64,000 nucleotides of DNA. Source: Rugalucina vietnamica. Taxonomy: Eukaryota; Mollusca; Bivalvia; Lucinida; Lucinidae. Numbering within the stretch: the first letter of the stretch is position 1; each line of letters starts with the position of its first letter. Below, piece by piece: positions 61,459 through 64,000 of this stretch. The notes below the pieces were generated by a model that was not told the DNA's origin, ran no database searches, and saw nothing but the letters and a program-made list of their open reading frames with translations. A program made the translations under genes and the position numbers. The stretch covers positions 31,596,488 to 31,660,487 of the forward strand of contig OZ024871.1 in the NCBI GenBank assembly GCA_964017185.1, in the 5' to 3' direction.

Positions 61459-62734
61459 TAATGCCCCTATCACACTACGAAGCCGAACTCCACGAATTGC
61501 CACGAATCGATAAATTTTAGGATTCGTGGAATTTCGTGAACTTTTTTTGTTTATTCGAAATTGCTTACGAACCTGTTAGGACACAGACACGATAGCGTTA
61601 CGAATATTCGGCAGACTCGGCCGAATTCGGCTGCCACCGCACGAACTTGGCAAGAATTCTTTACAATTATCTATTGAGGATATGCTGCGCGAAAGTTCGA
61701 GAATCAGTTACGAATCAGTTGCGAGTATGACGATAACATGTGCGAATTATAAATATTCGTAGCTGTTCTTGACAATTCATGAGATTTTTTTCTCAGGACA
61801 GTTATAGAAGTTATAATACACCTGCTTGAGAACCAGTTTCAAATTAAATGAAGGGCGATGACCACTTTCTCATGCTATTATTCTATCGGCTATGTCCCCC
61901 AACACTCATTAGATGATACTTAGGAAACTCTTGTTCATAAATTACAACTTAACCACCCATCTCTGAGTCCATGACTGTAGCTTTATCCCTGCAACATTTT
62001 TTCACCTCTGAGGCTGGATTCTCTCAGAAGTATAGAAGTAACTTCTCTTCAACTGATCTGCCTTCTGTCGCACCCTAAATGATAACATTGCTTTTTCTGT
62101 GTATTTTTCTCCTGCCCTTTGCTGTACCCGAAGGCTTCTTAGTTATATTTCTGATGTAAGATTCGTGGACTTCGTGGTGCGTTCCGGTGCAATCGGCGAA
62201 CATTCGTGATATAAACTTCCATATTAAATTCCATTAAATTCCAGCTTCTAACAAACTCGTAGTTAAGTCGTAAGTCCTTCGTGAGACTCTTGGCTGATTC
62301 GCATATTGATGTGAATTCGTAGATAGTTCTTACCTATTTCGTGTCTGCTTCGGTATGTATTCGCGACATTCGTAACGGATTCGTTGTCAATTCGTAGTTG
62401 GATGACAAGCTCCGGAATTCTCGAAAGAGTTACGAATGTATCCGATTCAGATAAGATTCGGTTACGATGTCACGGAATGCACTGCGACTTTGTTGCGAAT
62501 TAAATGAGAATTTATTTGGTCGAAAATTCGGGACCAAAGTTTTGAACAGTTCAAAATTTTTACCACGAATTTCTGACTGACCCACGATTCGCGAGAACTT
62601 GTTACGAACTGTAAGAATTAGTTAAGATCTTCCCGAACCGATTACGTTTCAGCTACGAATCGAAACAAAATGTCAAAATTTGTCAATTCGTGACGATTCG
62701 TGAGACAATTTGTCGTAGTGTGATAGGGGCATTA
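61459..62734. mobile_element. 1.28-kb TIR element rich in ACGAAT/ATTCGT words
   Basis: The ends 61459-61480 and 62713-62734 are perfect 22-bp inverted repeats beginning TAATGCCCCTATCACACT. The outermost TA on both sides may be a duplicated TA target, as in Tc1/mariner-type insertion. The interior has no transposase and is crowded with ACGAAT, ATTCGT, CGAATTC and TTCGTG words on both strands, extending inwards from both TIRs. Confidence 0.85.
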
Positions 62735-63801
62735 CGCAATCCAGGACTAAATGGATGTGGTGTAGATCTAAATATCAGATAAACGGGCGATACTAGCTTT
62801 TTTAAAAGCTATGCTTGTGATTACCTTACATTACGTGTGATCAGTGTGGTTTGCACTTTAAAACAGCTCTTCACTGTTCTTGTTGCAGATCCTGTTTGTA
62901 ACCTTGTCTCAGTACATGGAAGACAGACTGTCGTTCTACCTAACTCATAGATACAACTTTTTGTAGCGCTGTATTTAGTGTTTAACTTTATATAAGAAGA
63001 TTATCGATTTGTAGCGGTGTATTTATTATTGGGCTTGTGTGAAGCTCATAAATACACCGCAACAAAAATGGATTATATAAAGATTCGTATTCCTTCAGGG
63101 TACATCTTTCATATTTTACTTTGAATTCAAAGTTGTGCCCTTGAGCTTTGGTTTATACATGTATGTATTTGCTTATGGTGTAACATCTTGTCTTTTTTCT
63201 CCTATCCAGTTTGTGTTCGAGGACACGCGTTTTGAAATTTACTGCCTGTTTCAGTCTATAGAACTTGTTAACCTTTTATCCAAAATTAAGATTAAAACGG
63301 CATGCTTTTGTAATGGTGTGGCTCACATTTCTCGCAAGTTGACATGCATAATCCATTCTGCAGGTAAGCCACTAAATTTAGCTATTTACAATGAAAATAA
63401 ACCACCATATGTTTTTCATGCTGTCAAAACTGGCATGGGGAACAAATTACTCGTGTTGAAAAGCCTCATACCTCCAGCGTGATGAATGGCGCTCATTTGA
63501 CGTTAAAACACCGGCGATGACAGGCTTGACGTTGATTTAGGTACAGGGTAAGAAGTGAGTGACAGGTGTGATGATAGATATGAAGGAAAGCTGGATAAAA
63601 TCTGATTTTTGCTTGTGCGAAAACAAAACCGCGGATCGGGTGCGCTAAGGCCGGACATACTTGGTTTTGCTTCATACTCAGATACTCAGATACTTAATCC
63701 GCGTTTTTGAAACTTCTAGATTAATTCAGAGGCTGCACATGCTAGTTTGTGACTGAATTGATGGGGACTCTCAAAGAAATGTTTTCTAGTGAAGTTGATT
63801 T
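62735..63801. other. Non-coding stretch with a small hairpin
   Basis: A short hairpin, GCGGTGTATTTAT (63014-63026) paired with ATAAATACACCGC (63048-63060), is visible. A related word, GTAGCGCTGTATTTAG, lies at 62965. A 115-residue open frame at 63135-63482 has no recognised family motif. Near 63615-63660 there is a decayed hairpin related to the MITE family. Confidence 0.5.
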
Positions 63802-64000
63802 GAGCCGCGCCGTAAGAAAACCAGGTTTTTGCTAAGGCGAAAACAAAGGCGCAGATCAGCTTCGCAGTAACTGCGAAGCTGATCAGCGCCTTTGTTTTCG
63901 ACTCTCGGATAGTACAATTTCTCCTCGTCCTAAACCCGAAATTTCAAGCTTCTAACCATATTCCGTGACAGTACAGGTCGGTTTGTGTCAGACCTGGTCG
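63802..64000 (+). mobile_element. Hairpin MITE family, copy 5 (cut by window end)
   Basis: Begins GAGCCGCGCCGTAAGAAAAC after ATTT, has the near-perfect hairpin at 63837-63900 (GCGAAAACAAAGGCGCAGAT with its complement), and continues with AGCTTCTAACCATATTCCGT and GGTCGGTTTGTGTCAGACC before the window ends. By comparison with copies 3 and 4, about 35 bp of the right end is missing. Confidence 0.85.

Noticed and set aside
63135..63482. 115-residue plus-strand open frame
   Set aside because: No recognised family or splice evidence; kept only as a possible unknown exon that RNA-seq could test.

Overview
The window looks like intergenic or intronic DNA of a repeat-rich animal genome, most likely a bivalve or related marine mollusc. 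This is inference from AT-rich sequence, long microsatellites, many small palindromic transposons, and decayed non-LTR retrotransposons of the kind common in molluscs; no single marker fixes the species. I could not recognise any host protein-coding exon. The only coding-type sequences are from mobile elements: a Crypton/KIAA1958-like tyrosine recombinase gene (18.9-21.5 kb, minus strand, two exons joined by an apparent GC-AG intron), the 3' part of one LINE (17.6-18.5 kb), and a long decayed LINE (about 32.5-36.2 kb, minus strand).

Layout: 1.84-2.93 kb is a young, 1.09-kb terminal-repeat retrotransposon in miniature (TRIM) whose 179-bp LTRs each carry a tRNA-Glu-like sequence. 4.33-5.34 kb is a mariner-like element with TA flanks. 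6.62-6.77 kb is a (GT)n tract. 7.15-17.03 kb is one satellite array of a 40-bp unit, with higher-order repeats of about 2.4-2.5 kb; a fragment of it recurs at 22.50-22.85 kb. Between the two lie a foldback element, the LINE 3' fragment (itself carrying a 32-bp perfect palindrome with target duplication), the Crypton gene and an 820-bp TIR element just upstream of the Crypton start.

23.0-23.6 kb holds a 300-bp direct duplication. 24.1-25.2 kb is a TIR-bounded element filled with 151-bp tandem repeats. 25.46-28.46 kb is a 3-kb imperfect palindrome. 28.56-30.17 kb is an array of about 455-bp units that, like the 24-25 kb element, ends in GACG-rich sequence and a hairpin. 32.5-36.2 kb is the decayed LINE. 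37-64 kb is dominated by non-coding repeats: several hairpin MITEs, a 225-235 bp MITE family with 4-bp target duplications (38.5, 46.7, 53.3, 54.8 and 63.8 kb), a 220-bp tandem array derived from the same hairpin (56.9-57.65 kb), a 16-bp minisatellite (45.5-46.0 kb) and a 1.28-kb element with perfect 22-bp terminal inverted repeats (61.5-62.7 kb).

There is no operon-like logic here. The genes do not work together; the window is a stack of nested selfish elements. The most unusual items are the TRIM with tRNA-like LTRs, the micro-palindrome insertion in the LINE, the giant palindrome and the GC-AG intron of the recombinase gene.
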